Made by a program: the position numbers and the translations under genes
Shown: positions 1 through 8,511 of the stretch, piece after piece
How the letters are laid out: every line of letters begins with the position of its first letter
Numbering within the stretch: the first letter of the stretch is position 1
Notes under the pieces: generated by a model
Seen by the model: only the letters and a program-made list of their open reading frames with translations
Told to the model about the DNA's origin: nothing
Database searches by the model: none
NCBI RefSeq assembly: GCF_023078335.1
Contig: NZ_CP095550.1
Location: forward strand, 1,904,001-1,968,000
DNA: 64,000 nt
DNA from: Metabacillus endolithicus
GTDB lineage: Bacteria > Bacillota > Bacilli > Bacillales > Bacillaceae
Direction of reading: 5' to 3'

Positions 1-780
1 TTTGTCCCGATACACTCCGAATCGGGACAGAAATCTACTCATGGCACTGGCGTTTGTCCCGATACACTCCGAATCGGGACAGAAATCTACTCATGGCACT
101 GGCGTTTGTCCCGATACACTCCGAATCGGGACAGAAATCTACTCATGGCACTGGCGTTTGTCCCGATACACTCCGAATCGGGACAGAAATCTACTCATGG
201 CACTGGCGTTTGTCCCGATACACTCCGAATCGGGACAGAAATCTACTCATAGCACTAGCGTTTGTCCCGATACACTCCGAATCGGGACAGAAATTCACTC
301 ATGGCACTAGTGTTTGTCCCGATACACTCCGAATCGGGACAGAAATCTACTCATGGCACTGGCGTTTGTCCCGATACACTCCGAATCGGGACAGAAATCT
401 ACTCATAGCACTAGCGTTTGTCCCGATACACTCCGAATCGGGACAGAAATTCACTCATGCCACTAGTGTTTGTCCCGATACCCCCTGTATCGGGACAGAA
501 ATTCACTCATGCCACTGGCGTTTGTCCCGATACCCCCTGTATCGGGATTGAAATCTACTCATAGCACTGGCGTTTGTCCCGATACACTCCGAATCGGGAC
601 AGAAATTCACTCATGGCACTAGTGTTTGTCCCGATACCCCCTGTATCGGGACAGAAATTCACTCATGGTACTGGCGTTTGTCCCGATACCCCCTGTATCG
701 GGACAGAAATCTACTCATAGCTCTGGCGTTTGTCCCGAAACACTCCGAATTGAGACAGGAATCTTAAAAATTCGGAAGTT
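1..780. repeat. Tandem array of 52-bp palindromic repeats (array 1)
   Basis: Fifteen units start at exact 52-bp steps (4, 56, 108 ... 732), so the array probably continues beyond the window edge. Each unit is a palindrome (arms GTCCCGAT and ATCGGGAC) followed by a 27-bp spacer such as AGAAATCTACTCATGGCACT. Two loop types occur: ACACTCCGA (8-bp stem) and a second type in which the arms extend to GTCCCGATAC/GTATCGGGAC around CCCCT. The last unit is degenerate. Because 52 is not a multiple of 3, the long open frames across it are by-products of periodicity; no ribosome site precedes them. Confidence 0.95.
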
Positions 781-861
781 CTGGCCCAAGATTCAGCGAA
801 TCTATCAACTTCAATTAAAAGACTATCATTCGACAAGAATAAACATCCCCCAAAGCCAAAA

Positions 862-889
862 AAGTGCCGCCCTCGTTGTGGCGACACTT
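862..889 (-). terminator. Intrinsic terminator after mtlD
   Basis: On the minus strand AAGTGTCGCC pairs with GGCGGCACTT across a short loop, followed by a run of six T. It sits 14 bp past the mtlD stop and closes the mannitol operon. Confidence 0.85.
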
Positions 890-903
890 CACAAAATACA
901 CGA

Positions 904-2040
904 TTAAAATTTCTCCGCTACCTTATCAACCAATGGGTGATCCATAGCTAGGCCTGCAACTTCACTAAATGCAGCTGCTGCACCTTGTTCTTCTACCTTT
1001 TGTTTCAACTCTAATGATTCCTGATCTTCTTGTGATACAAATTGTAATGCTGCTGCCATAACCTTTACAAGGTTCTCTGGTACTTCATTGAATTCATTTA
1101 AGTATTCTAATGCTGGTGCTACAAGTCGGTCTTTTGGTCCAAGCTTACGGATTGGAGCTCTTCCGACACGCTGAACATCATCGACGATATATGGGTTGGC
1201 AAAGCGACCGATGATTTTCTCAATGTACGTTTGATGTTGATCTGCATCAAAACCGTATTTGGATACTAACACTTTACCTGTTTCACCAAGTGTGCCTAAC
1301 ACATCTTTCTTCACGTCTTCCTTCGCAATCGTTTCAGCAATGGTGTTAAGTCCAGCCAAGTTTCCTAAATAAGCTGTAGCAGCATGACCTGTATTCACCG
1401 TGAATAGCTTACGCTCAATATAAGCTGAAAGATTTTCAACGAAAAGTGCTTCCTCAATTTTCGGCTGTCCACCCTTAATTTGTGTAGAATCAATCACCCA
1501 TTCATGGAATGGTTCAACAAGAACATCTAAAAGACGTTCGTTGTTTTGATTTGGTACGATACGATCTACTGCAGAGTTCGGGAAGCCGATATGTTCTTCC
1601 ACCCATGCTTGTTCTTCTTCATTCAGCTTTTCTAACACATGTTTTTTCAGCTCACTACTTCCACCAACCATGTTTTCACAAGCAATGACGTTAAGTGCTT
1701 CCCTACCGATTTCCTTACGTTTTTTCAAACCTTCTGCAATCAAAGGAGCCACAAATTTCAAAATATGTGGACCAACTGCAGTTGTTACAATATCAGCTGT
1801 TGAGATTGATTCTACAACCGCATCTGGAGATTGCTGACTGTTAATGCCTGAAACTCCTTCAACCAAAGTTTCCTGTTTTTCTTCGTTTGCTAGCATTACA
1901 CGATATGATTTCTCTTTATTCAGTTCATCGATCAACGCTTCATTTACATCAACAAATTCAACAGAATATCCTGACTGATGAAGAAGAAGCCCGATGAAGC
2001 CGCGTCCGATATTTCCGGCACCAAAGTGAGTCGCCTTCAA
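904..2040 (-). CDS. mtlD: Mannitol-1-phosphate 5-dehydrogenase
   Basis: Oxidises mannitol-1-phosphate, the product of the mannitol PTS, to fructose-6-phosphate with NAD in the cytoplasm. The 378-aa protein is full length for the polyol-specific long-chain dehydrogenase family. The N-terminus carries the Rossmann motif GAGNIGRGF (residues 8-16), and NTGHAATAYLG in the middle is the conserved active-site region. It begins 1 bp after the mtlF stop and ends the operon, in the mtlA-mtlR-mtlF-mtlD order known from Geobacillus. Identification is secure from sequence and context. Confidence 0.97.
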   Translation of the reverse strand: MKATHFGAGNIGRGFIGLLLHQSGYSVEFVDVNEALIDELNKEKSYRVMLANEEKQETLVEGVSGINSQQSPDAVVESISTADIVTTAVGPHILKFVAPLIAEGLKKRKEIGREALNVIACENMVGGSSELKKHVLEKLNEEEQAWVEEHIGFPNSAVDRIVPNQNNERLLDVLVEPFHEWVIDSTQIKGGQPKIEEALFVENLSAYIERKLFTVNTGHAATAYLGNLAGLNTIAETIAKEDVKKDVLGTLGETGKVLVSKYGFDADQHQTYIEKIIGRFANPYIVDDVQRVGRAPIRKLGPKDRLVAPALEYLNEFNEVPENLVKVMAAALQFVSQEDQESLELKQKVEEQGAAAAFSEVAGLAMDHPLVDKVAEKF

Positions 2041-2041
2041 A

Positions 2042-2473
2042 TTAGTTCACCTCGCTAAGAAGTTGCAGTATTTCCTCTTTCGTTTGTGCTTGAACAAGTT
2101 TCTCAACATTTTCTTCTTCAGAAAGAACAATCGCAATCTTAGAAAGAATGTCTAAGTGCTCGTCGCCTTTACCAGCGATTCCGATTAGAAGTTTTACTGT
2201 GTTACCATTACCGAAGTCAACCCCACCAGGTACTTGAATAACTGATAAACCTGAGTTAAGAACAGCTGATTTTGCTTCTTCTGTTCCGTGTGGAATGGCA
2301 ACAAAATTACCCATGAATGTTGAAGATAATTCTTCTCTTTGTAACATGGCTTCGATATACGCAGGCTCTACATACCCTTTGTCTACTAAGATCTGACCTG
2401 TTGCTTTAATTGCTTCAGTTTTATCGCTATATTGTTGATTTAATATAATGTTTTCTTGGTTTAAAATACTCAT
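2042..2473 (-). CDS. mtlF: Mannitol PTS enzyme IIA
   Basis: Cytoplasmic phosphocarrier that takes phosphate from HPr and passes it to the IIB domain of MtlA. At 143 aa it is a free-standing IIA of the mannitol/fructose family. The phospho-acceptor is His62 in the motif NFVAIPHGT. Its start codon overlaps the stop of the regulator gene by one base, so the two are translationally coupled. The same fold occurs as the C-terminal domain of the upstream regulator MtlR. Confidence 0.96.
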   Translation of the reverse strand: MSILNQENIILNQQYSDKTEAIKATGQILVDKGYVEPAYIEAMLQREELSSTFMGNFVAIPHGTEEAKSAVLNSGLSVIQVPGGVDFGNGNTVKLLIGIAGKGDEHLDILSKIAIVLSEEENVEKLVQAQTKEEILQLLSEVN

Positions 2474-3543
2474 TAATGAACACTCCTTAAGTTTTGAACA
2501 AAGTTTGTAAAATATTTTTGACTAATATATTGAATAAGACTACTTTTTGCAGCCGTTTCAAACATGGTAATACTTTCTTGTGATTCAATAATGCTCGCAC
2601 TGATAAAGCTCATAATCTCCAAATCCTCAGCATCTGCATGTTCAGGTGCAATGAGTAAAAGAATTCTTGAAACCTCAAGCATTTCATTGTCCATCGCCCT
2701 TAACGTAACCGGGCGATGGAGGTTAAGAACATGAAATCCTGGTCGGACAACTGTTTCGCTTCTGGCATGGAATAAGGCTAGTTTTGTTTCAGGTATCGCT
2801 ACCCCACCAACATGTTCCCGAAGTAGCAAAGCTTCGACAATATCGTTCTCATTATGAACGAATCCTTTATCTTTTAACCTCTGACTAATAGGTGCTAGTA
2901 TTGACCTTAGTTGTTCTGTATTTTCTATTTCAAAAACTTCTAATTCCTCTAAAAGCTTTAGTAAAATATGTGACTTACTTGTAAACTCTTTATACTGATC
3001 AAAGGTTAATGTTAGCTCTTCCTCGTCTTTCAATTCCTCATAAAAACTTGGACTTGTTGCTATTTCTAACCCTTTTTCTTCAATATAATCTTTTATTTTA
3101 TTTAATTCATCTGTTGTTAGAATTGAAATTTTAACAAGCAAATAATCACTTGAAATGTCTTCTATAGGAATTGTAGAAAGAATCAGATCATACTCACTTA
3201 CATTAATATCTCTCAATTCAAATGCAGATATGTTTTTAAGCTCCGCAATATGCGGAAATTGATTGTTAATTTGTGTGGCAAGCATCTTTGATGTTCCTAT
3301 ACCACTTGAGCAGATAATTAACGCCTTTAATTTTTTCACAACTTTTCGTTTATTTAAGGCTGCCCCAAAGTGCAACACTAAATATCCAACCTCTTCATCG
3401 GGCACCTTTTCAAACGGCAAACTTTCACTTACAGCTTTTTTAATAACCTGAAAAAGCTCTTGGTAGTCTCGCTTAATTTCTTGAAGCAGTGGATTTGTAA
3501 TTTTCATCCCCTGTTTTAGCCGATAAATTGCGGGCTGAAGATG
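2473..3543 (-). CDS. mtlR: Mannitol operon activator MtlR, C-terminal part (after frameshift)
   Basis: This segment encodes the second half of PRD2 (YLVLHFGAA), an EIIB-Gat-like domain with Cys66 in IICSSGIGTSKM, and an EIIA-Mtl-like domain (AIPETKLALFHARS). In the family these domains sense PTS phosphorylation state, controlling the N-terminal DNA-binding part. The longest ATG-initiated frame starts at 3507, but the coding frame runs upstream as HLQPAIYRLKQGM to about 3543, where it should join the fragment at 3516-4589. The combined length of about 700 aa is normal for MtlR. It overlaps mtlF by one base. Confidence 0.9.
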   Translation of the reverse strand, partial: HLQPAIYRLKQGMKITNPLLQEIKRDYQELFQVIKKAVSESLPFEKVPDEEVGYLVLHFGAALNKRKVVKKLKALIICSSGIGTSKMLATQINNQFPHIAELKNISAFELRDINVSEYDLILSTIPIEDISSDYLLVKISILTTDELNKIKDYIEEKGLEIATSPSFYEELKDEEELTLTFDQYKEFTSKSHILLKLLEELEVFEIENTEQLRSILAPISQRLKDKGFVHNENDIVEALLLREHVGGVAIPETKLALFHARSETVVRPGFHVLNLHRPVTLRAMDNEMLEVSRILLLIAPEHADAEDLEIMSFISASIIESQESITMFETAAKSSLIQYISQKYFTNFVQNLRSVH

Positions 3544-4589
3544 AAATTTAGCAAGCCTTGGAATAGAGATTGATCATGCTTTAACCCCTTGCCTGTAAGC
3601 TTTTCAACCTGCTCAATCAATCTTTGCACAAGGTAAGCAATCTCAACATTTTCATCCTGGATATCCATCTTACCTTCAAATCGAAGCTTTGCACCTCTTA
3701 AATGCATCGTAATATACCCTTTTTCATCTTCAGGTATGTCGATACTAAATGTTTCTTCAAGCTTCATCGCAATTTCATTGGCAAAAGCAAACTCACGGGA
3801 TTCCTTCAATTGTTCGAGATATTCGCTCTTTATTGTGATGTTCTCCCCCCGCTGAATTCGTTCAATCGCAAGCGCAAGGTGAACAACTAATCCTACGTAT
3901 GAGCTGTCGGCAAGTGGATAAGGCAAGCGAGAATTAATCGTATTAATTAAATTCTCTATTATAATGAGTTTTTCTTTTTGAACGAGACCAAGTAGTCGCT
4001 CTGAAATCGAATCGATTTTATTTGAAGATTTTCTTTCAATGTTTTCTCGAACCATTCGTAAAAAGTCAGGAACATCAAACCGGTTAGATATCAAGCTAGT
4101 GATTGCCTTACGCTTTGCTTCTTCCGCTCCCGTTAGCTCAATTCCATAACCTCTTCTTCGTATTAAGTTCAATCCATATTCCTGTACAAAAGGCTCTAAT
4201 TTATCAAGATCATGACTGATTGTTGCGGTTGTGACGCCAAGATCGTTTGCCAATGATTGAAGCTTCATTGGCTGCTGATGATCTAATAATGTACAAAGTG
4301 CCACCATCATCCGCTCGTCAGGTGTGTATTCCTTATAATCCTGCTTTTGAATCGAAATTCTTAATTCATGAAGACTACCTTCATCTCCAATAATTTTAAT
4401 TCCAATCCCAGCTCGTTTTACCAACTCAAGTTTGAAGTCTTGTAACACTGACTCAATATTTTTCAGATCTCTATGTATGGTTCTTTCACTTACATCAATT
4501 AAGTCAGCAAGTTCCTTAATTGTCACTTCCTGATTAGCTTCTTCAATTAAATATTGAAGAATAAGACGCTCCCTAGCGGAAACAATCAT
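3516..4589 (-). CDS. mtlR: Mannitol operon activator MtlR, N-terminal part (frameshifted)
   Basis: BglG/LicR-type transcription activator of the mannitol operon. This 357-aa part holds the DeoR-like helix-turn-helix (TIKELADLIDVSERTIHRDL, about residues 24-43), a second HTH (GVTTATISHDLDKLE), PRD1 and the start of PRD2 (YITMHLRGAK). The frame breaks after LFQGLLN at the AAATTT run (3544-3549): two extra bases, or one missing, shift it away from the HLQPAIYRL continuation. If real, the lesion separates DNA binding from the PTS-sensing domains; a sequencing error is as likely. Confidence 0.92.
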   Translation of the reverse strand: MIVSARERLILQYLIEEANQEVTIKELADLIDVSERTIHRDLKNIESVLQDFKLELVKRAGIGIKIIGDEGSLHELRISIQKQDYKEYTPDERMMVALCTLLDHQQPMKLQSLANDLGVTTATISHDLDKLEPFVQEYGLNLIRRRGYGIELTGAEEAKRKAITSLISNRFDVPDFLRMVRENIERKSSNKIDSISERLLGLVQKEKLIIIENLINTINSRLPYPLADSSYVGLVVHLALAIERIQRGENITIKSEYLEQLKESREFAFANEIAMKLEETFSIDIPEDEKGYITMHLRGAKLRFEGKMDIQDENVEIAYLVQRLIEQVEKLTGKGLKHDQSLFQGLLNFIFSPQFIG

Positions 4590-4803
4590 TCCCCATCAAC
4601 TCGTTTCAACATGAGTTATTGACATAGTTTAATTATAAATGTGTCTACCATGTATGTTCAAAGGATAGAATAGGCAATTTTTTCAGATATGATAATGACA
4701 TTATTTAATTAGTAAAAAAAAGCCTGTTTCTATGTACCTTGCCCAACTTCGTATTGCGGCATACCGCTTGAAAAATGAATTTATGCTGCGGCTTCTGAAT
4801 GTT

Positions 4804-4920
4804 TTATCTGCGATTATTAATACTTATCTTCGATTCTGGAGGTTTTATCTTCGATTCTGAAGGCTTTATCTTCGATTATTGTAATTTATCTTCGATTCTA
4901 GGGGTTTTATCTTCGATTAG
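4804..4920. repeat. Array of 20-21-bp TTATCTTCGATT repeats (copy A)
   Basis: Six copies of TTATCTTCGATT (the first reads TTATCTGCGATT) start at 4804, 4824, 4845, 4866, 4886 and 4907, separated by variable 8-9-bp spacers. The array fills the gap between mtlR and the mtlA terminator. The same repeat, with an exact 21-bp period, recurs at 30538-30640. Function unknown. Confidence 0.85.
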
Positions 4921-4978
4921 ACAATTCCCGACAACTTCCACGTCGCCCCCCAACATTTCACACCTTAAAATATAAAAA

Positions 4979-5006
4979 GGATGCGCTACCTAAGGTAGTC
5001 GCATCC
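4979..5006 (-). terminator. Terminator between mtlA and mtlR
   Basis: Stem GGATGCG(A)CTACC with its complement, loop TTA, followed on the minus strand by TTTTTATATTTT. It lies 13 bp after the mtlA stop, so part of the transcripts should end here and mtlR-F-D would be expressed at a lower level than mtlA or from another promoter. Confidence 0.85.
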
Positions 5007-5018
5007 TCCCTAATTATT

Positions 5019-6452
5019 TTAACTTTTCAACAATCTCATCATATCTCGGCTGTTTAAGAAATTATCAACTGATACGTGATAAGCAGCTGGCAACTTTGCT
5101 TTTGCACGATCTGTTAAGTCTTTGTGAGAAATAACGATATCTGCATCAGCTGGAATGTTGTTGATTGAAGTGTTTGAAACATCAACACCTTCAATGTCTG
5201 CTTTTTTCACTTTATTTCTTAGAATTGAGGCACCCATCGCACTTGAACCCATTCCTGCGTCACATGCGAAGATGACTTTTTTCACATTAGCAAAGTCAAA
5301 CTCCCCAGTTGAAGTTGCTTCTGTTGTTACTTCAGCGCCTGTTAAGTTACCACTTACAGAGCTCTTTTTACCTTTCATTGCTTCCATTTTTGCAGTAGCT
5401 TCTGTTAAATCTTCATCTTTTTGCTTGCTTGTTTTTAAGATTAATGATGCTACTAAGAATGATACAGCCGCTGCAACGATTACACCAAGAAGAACTCCTA
5501 CGTAACCACCTTTTGGAGTCATTGCTAATAATGCAATAATACTACCTGGAGATGGGCTTGCTACTAGACCTGCATTGAACACAGTGAATGTGAACACACC
5601 ACTAATACCACCAGCGATTGCTGCAAGAAGTAACATAGGCTTCATTAAGATATACGGGAAGTAAATCTCATGAATACCACCTAGGAAGTGAATAATCACT
5701 GCACCAGGAGCTGTTTGTTTTGCAGAACCTCTACCAAAGAACATATAAGCTAAAAGAATACCTAAACCAGGACCAGGGTTTGATTCAAGTAAGAATAGAA
5801 CAGATTTACCAGCACTTGCTGCTTGCTCAATCCCAATCGGACTTAAAATACCGTGGTTAATTGCATTGTTAAGGAATAAAACCTTTGCCGGCTCAATGAA
5901 AATACTTGCTAACGGAAGTAAGCCTGCATCAAAAATACCTTGAACCGCACCTGCTAATACTTTGTTTAACCCTTCAACAACTGGACCAATACCTAGTAAG
6001 GCAATAATCGTTAAAATGGCACCTAAAATTCCAGCTGTAAAGTTGTTTACTAACATTTCAAAACCTTGACGAACTCGATCTTTAAATAGACCATCAACCT
6101 TTTTGATTAAATATCCACCAAGTGGACCCATAACCATTGCACCTAAAAACATCGGGATATCCGCACCAACGATAACCCCCATTGTAGCTGTCGCACCAAC
6201 GACACCACCACGTACGTCATAGATCATCTTACCACCAGTGTAACCAATTAATAGTGGAAGAAGGTACGTAATCATTGGACCAACTAAAGCCCCTAATGTT
6301 TCATTTGGTACCCAACCTGTAGGAATGAATAAAGCTGTAATAATACCCCATGCAATAAATGCACCTATATTTGGCATAATCATGCCACTTAAATAACTAC
6401 CAAAACGTTGAACTTTAACGCGAAAATCGCCCTTGTTTTGAGTCGTTTCCAT
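5019..6452 (-). CDS. mtlA: Mannitol PTS transporter enzyme IICB
   Basis: Membrane permease that imports and phosphorylates mannitol. The 477-aa protein has the hydrophobic IIC domain (about residues 15-345, with [12 protein letters not shown], the family substrate-loop signature) and a C-terminal IIB domain whose phospho-cysteine is Cys397 in the P-loop [11 protein letters not shown]. There is no fused IIA, consistent with the separate mtlF. First gene of the operon; AGAGGTGACAATATA precedes the ATG. Confidence 0.97.
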   Translation of the reverse strand: METTQNKGDFRVKVQRFGSYLSGMIMPNIGAFIAWGIITALFIPTGWVPNETLGALVGPMITYLLPLLIGYTGGKMIYDVRGGVVGATATMGVIVGADIPMFLGAMVMGPLGGYLIKKVDGLFKDRVRQGFEMLVNNFTAGILGAILTIIALLGIGPVVEGLNKVLAGAVQGIFDAGLLPLASIFIEPAKVLFLNNAINHGILSPIGIEQAASAGKSVLFLLESNPGPGLGILLAYMFFGRGSAKQTAPGAVIIHFLGGIHEIYFPYILMKPMLLLAAIAGGISGVFTFTVFNAGLVASPSPGSIIALLAMTPKGGYVGVLLGVIVAAAVSFLVASLILKTSKQKDEDLTEATAKMEAMKGKKSSVSGNLTGAEVTTEATSTGEFDFANVKKVIFACDAGMGSSAMGASILRNKVKKADIEGVDVSNTSINNIPADADIVISHKDLTDRAKAKLPAAYHVSVDNFLNSRDMMRLLKS

Positions 6453-6497
6453 TATATTGTCACCTCTTTGTAATATGTGTACTTTCTTGTTTTAATA

Positions 6498-6562
6498 ATA
6501 AAGCGATTACAACAACAAAACAATTTAAACTAAACTATATTTTGTCTGACACAATGTTGACA
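6498..6562 (-). promoter_or_regulatory. mtlA promoter: 11-bp direct repeat, -10 box and cre-like site
   Basis: On the minus strand TGTCAACATTGTGTCA (6547-6562) holds TGTCA twice, 11 bp apart, 7 bp ahead of a -10 box TATAGT (6534-6539). There is no good -35, as expected of an activated promoter, so this is the likely MtlR site (inference). A cre-like TGTAATCGCTTTAT (6498-6511) lies about 20-30 bp downstream of the presumed start, a usual place for CcpA repression; it has three mismatches to consensus. Confidence 0.5.
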
Positions 6563-6657
6563 GAATTAATTTTGGAAAGAGATGTTATTAGTTTGTCAAT
6601 AGCTAATATTGTCGAAAACACGTTATTCTATTAACTTTTTTAAAATTTTCTTCATTT

Positions 6658-6703
6658 AAAAAGGAATGAACCTGATGGGAATTTATCAGATCCACTCCTT
6701 TGT
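6658..6703 (-). terminator. Terminator after the 6.7-kb membrane protein gene
   Basis: On the minus strand AAAGGAGTGGATCTGAT pairs imperfectly with ATCAGGTTCATTCCTTT, then TT. It lies 24 bp past the stop of the gene at 6727 and insulates it from mtlA. Confidence 0.65.
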
Positions 6704-6714
6704 AAACGCATTCA
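6701..6714 (-). promoter_or_regulatory. Candidate cre (CcpA) site upstream of mtlA
   Basis: TGAATGCGTTTACA on the minus strand differs from the cre consensus TGWAANCGNTNWCA at one position. It lies about 250 bp upstream of mtlA and just behind the preceding gene, so its target is uncertain. Confidence 0.4.
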
Positions 6715-6726
6715 TTTTCATGTAAA

Positions 6727-7302
6727 CTACTTTATAGAATTAGCCATTTCAACCATCACATCAGCTCCTAATGGTTCCTGACCTTTTAACGTATGATGAT
6801 ATAGTCCATACACAGCTCCATTTTCCAACCACTCTATGCCTTCACCAATATCCAATTCAGCATATTTCCCCATTCTTTTATTAGCAAGCTCCATTTCTTC
6901 CACTTGTAACTGCTCATACTCTAATAAGTCCTGTTCTTTCTGAGAAGCAATATAATATAATTCCTCACTAGTTTCTTCGTTGATAAAATGTAACTCTACC
7001 CGATGATGTTCCTTATTACCACCAAATTTCGTGATAAGTAAGGTGCCTTCTTCTTTACTCGGTGTAAATGGAAGTTCTTTTAGCTCAGGAATATCTAGGT
7101 TTGCTCTGTTCATTGTTTCCTCAACCGTCAACTCTTCGATCCTCTCAAAGCCTGTTGGGGCACTTCCACCAGTATTGCTGCTAGTAAGATATACTGCACC
7201 CCCAATAACTAAGAAAGAAAAAATAATAACAAACACGTCTAATTTTCTGCTTTTTCTAGTTCTCTTCATGATCCTTAGGTTATTATTTACGTTTACTTCC
7301 AC
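6727..7302 (-). CDS. Unknown single-pass membrane-anchored protein
   Basis: Not recognised. The protein has a basic N-terminus (MKRTRKSRK), one membrane segment (VFVIIFSFLVIGGAVYL) and an extracytoplasmic acidic domain of about 150 aa. A GTG at 7302 is preferred as start: the SD AGGAGG (7313-7318) is 10 nt away, whereas the ATG at 7311 nearly touches it. A further ATG at 7269 (MKRTRK) is also possible. It is monocistronic with its own terminator. Confidence 0.75.
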   Translation of the reverse strand: MEVNVNNNLRIMKRTRKSRKLDVFVIIFSFLVIGGAVYLTSSNTGGSAPTGFERIEELTVEETMNRANLDIPELKELPFTPSKEEGTLLITKFGGNKEHHRVELHFINEETSEELYYIASQKEQDLLEYEQLQVEEMELANKRMGKYAELDIGEGIEWLENGAVYGLYHHTLKGQEPLGADVMVEMANSIK

Positions 7303-7491
7303 TCTCCACATACCTCCTAAAAATTTTCATGTAAATTTTTCTACCCTCCTTTTGCCCTAGTATATTATATGAAAATATCTATATATCCAATCATTTACAT
7401 TGTTAACAAAATCTTCATCTCTTTTTGAACTTTCTTGTTTTTATGAAACAATCCCTCTCTTTCTTGCGTTATATCATTTTTGTAAGCCAAA

Positions 7492-7516
7492 CCCAGAGTC
7501 TACGTTTGACTCTGGG
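7492..7516. terminator. Perfect 9-bp hairpin, possible bidirectional terminator
   Basis: CCCAGAGTC/GACTCTGGG with a 7-nt loop lies between the HD-GYP gene and the membrane protein gene. T-tracts on both sides are weak (CTTTTCC; TTTGGC), so termination strength is doubtful. Confidence 0.55.
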
Positions 7517-7524
7517 CTTTTCCA

Positions 7525-8502
7525 CTAATTAATAACTTTTGATATTAAAACAGAAGGATTTTCTGCAAGATTCAATTCTTTTCCACTTTCTAGAAAGCGA
7601 ATAACAGGACGTTGTAAATGATTTTTTATTCCGATCACAATTGCCTGCTCACCTGTATATAGCTCCACTTTTGTACCAGGTAGATAAGAAGGAACGCTGT
7701 TCACAAATGCCTGAACTACTTTGTGAGAATATTCATCATCACTTTTTGTCATAATCAATTCCAATGCTTCATGCGGAGGGAGTTTTTGATTTGAAAGCAT
7801 ACGATCATACAAGTTTGCTATCCCACAAATTTGCGGAAATTCTAATACTTCTTTGTCCTTAAGGCCCCTAGGATAGCCTTTTCCATTTAATAGCTCATGA
7901 TGTTGAAAAGCAACATGAGCAGATAGTAAACTAATTTCGCGACTTTCCTTAATCACCTCAAAGCCTTTTGCAGGATGTTCTGCTTCTTGATCTGTTACAG
8001 CCTTTCCGATATCATGCAGCAACGCCCCTATGGCAAGATCTCTTAACTGAACAGGAGAATAACTCATTTGCTTTGATATTTGTAAACATAACAATGCAAC
8101 GTTTACAGAGTGAGCATATTTCTCCAATCCTTCTGAAATAGAGGTTGTTGGGATTAAAATGATCGTTTTAAGAGCATTTACTTCTTGGATAAGAGTCATG
8201 GCAGCCTTTTGAATAGCTACAACATTTAATCTTTTTCCTTTTTTCACATCTTCAAATGCTTCTTGCACAACAGCAATTATATCCATCCAAGTTGGCATGT
8301 CCAACATTTCATCCAATGTAATTCCATATGACTCAGCATCTTCTACCACAAGAGTTGTTACTCCAATTTCTTTAATACGTTCCAAATAGTTAGGATGAAT
8401 TGTACGTCCTGCTGCTAAAAGGATCCGTCTCATCCGATCATAAACAGGCATTGCCAATTGCATGGCCTGTGGGTTGTAATCCTCTATATCAATAAATCTC
8501 AT
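7525..8502 (-). CDS. HD-GYP domain protein, probable c-di-GMP phosphodiesterase
   Basis: Probable cytoplasmic c-di-GMP phosphodiesterase. The 325-aa protein has an unknown N-terminal domain (about 1-110) and a C-terminal HD-GYP domain with all recognisable ligands: His131, the HD pair 163-164 in LLHDIGK, His176, His201-202 in HHELLNGKGYP, and the GYP motif at 209-211. ATATCC-GGAGG-type SD precedes the ATG. Upstream on the same strand lie an array of 13 palindromes and then a c-di-GMP riboswitch, so the enzyme may be controlled by the molecule it destroys (inference from order). Confidence 0.93.
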   Translation of the reverse strand: MRFIDIEDYNPQAMQLAMPVYDRMRRILLAAGRTIHPNYLERIKEIGVTTLVVEDAESYGITLDEMLDMPTWMDIIAVVQEAFEDVKKGKRLNVVAIQKAAMTLIQEVNALKTIILIPTTSISEGLEKYAHSVNVALLCLQISKQMSYSPVQLRDLAIGALLHDIGKAVTDQEAEHPAKGFEVIKESREISLLSAHVAFQHHELLNGKGYPRGLKDKEVLEFPQICGIANLYDRMLSNQKLPPHEALELIMTKSDDEYSHKVVQAFVNSVPSYLPGTKVELYTGEQAIVIGIKNHLQRPVIRFLESGKELNLAENPSVLISKVIN

Positions 8503-8511
8503 GATATCCTC

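Noticed and set aside
1..780. CRISPR array
   Set aside because: Spacers are nearly identical between units rather than unique, the period is constant with the spacer included, and no cas genes are present.
2..907. Three long plus-strand frames over array 1 that encode repeats such as CPDTLRIGTEI
   Set aside because: They arise because the 52-bp unit has no stop in any plus frame; frames overlap, there is no ribosome site, and the palindrome arms are what is conserved.
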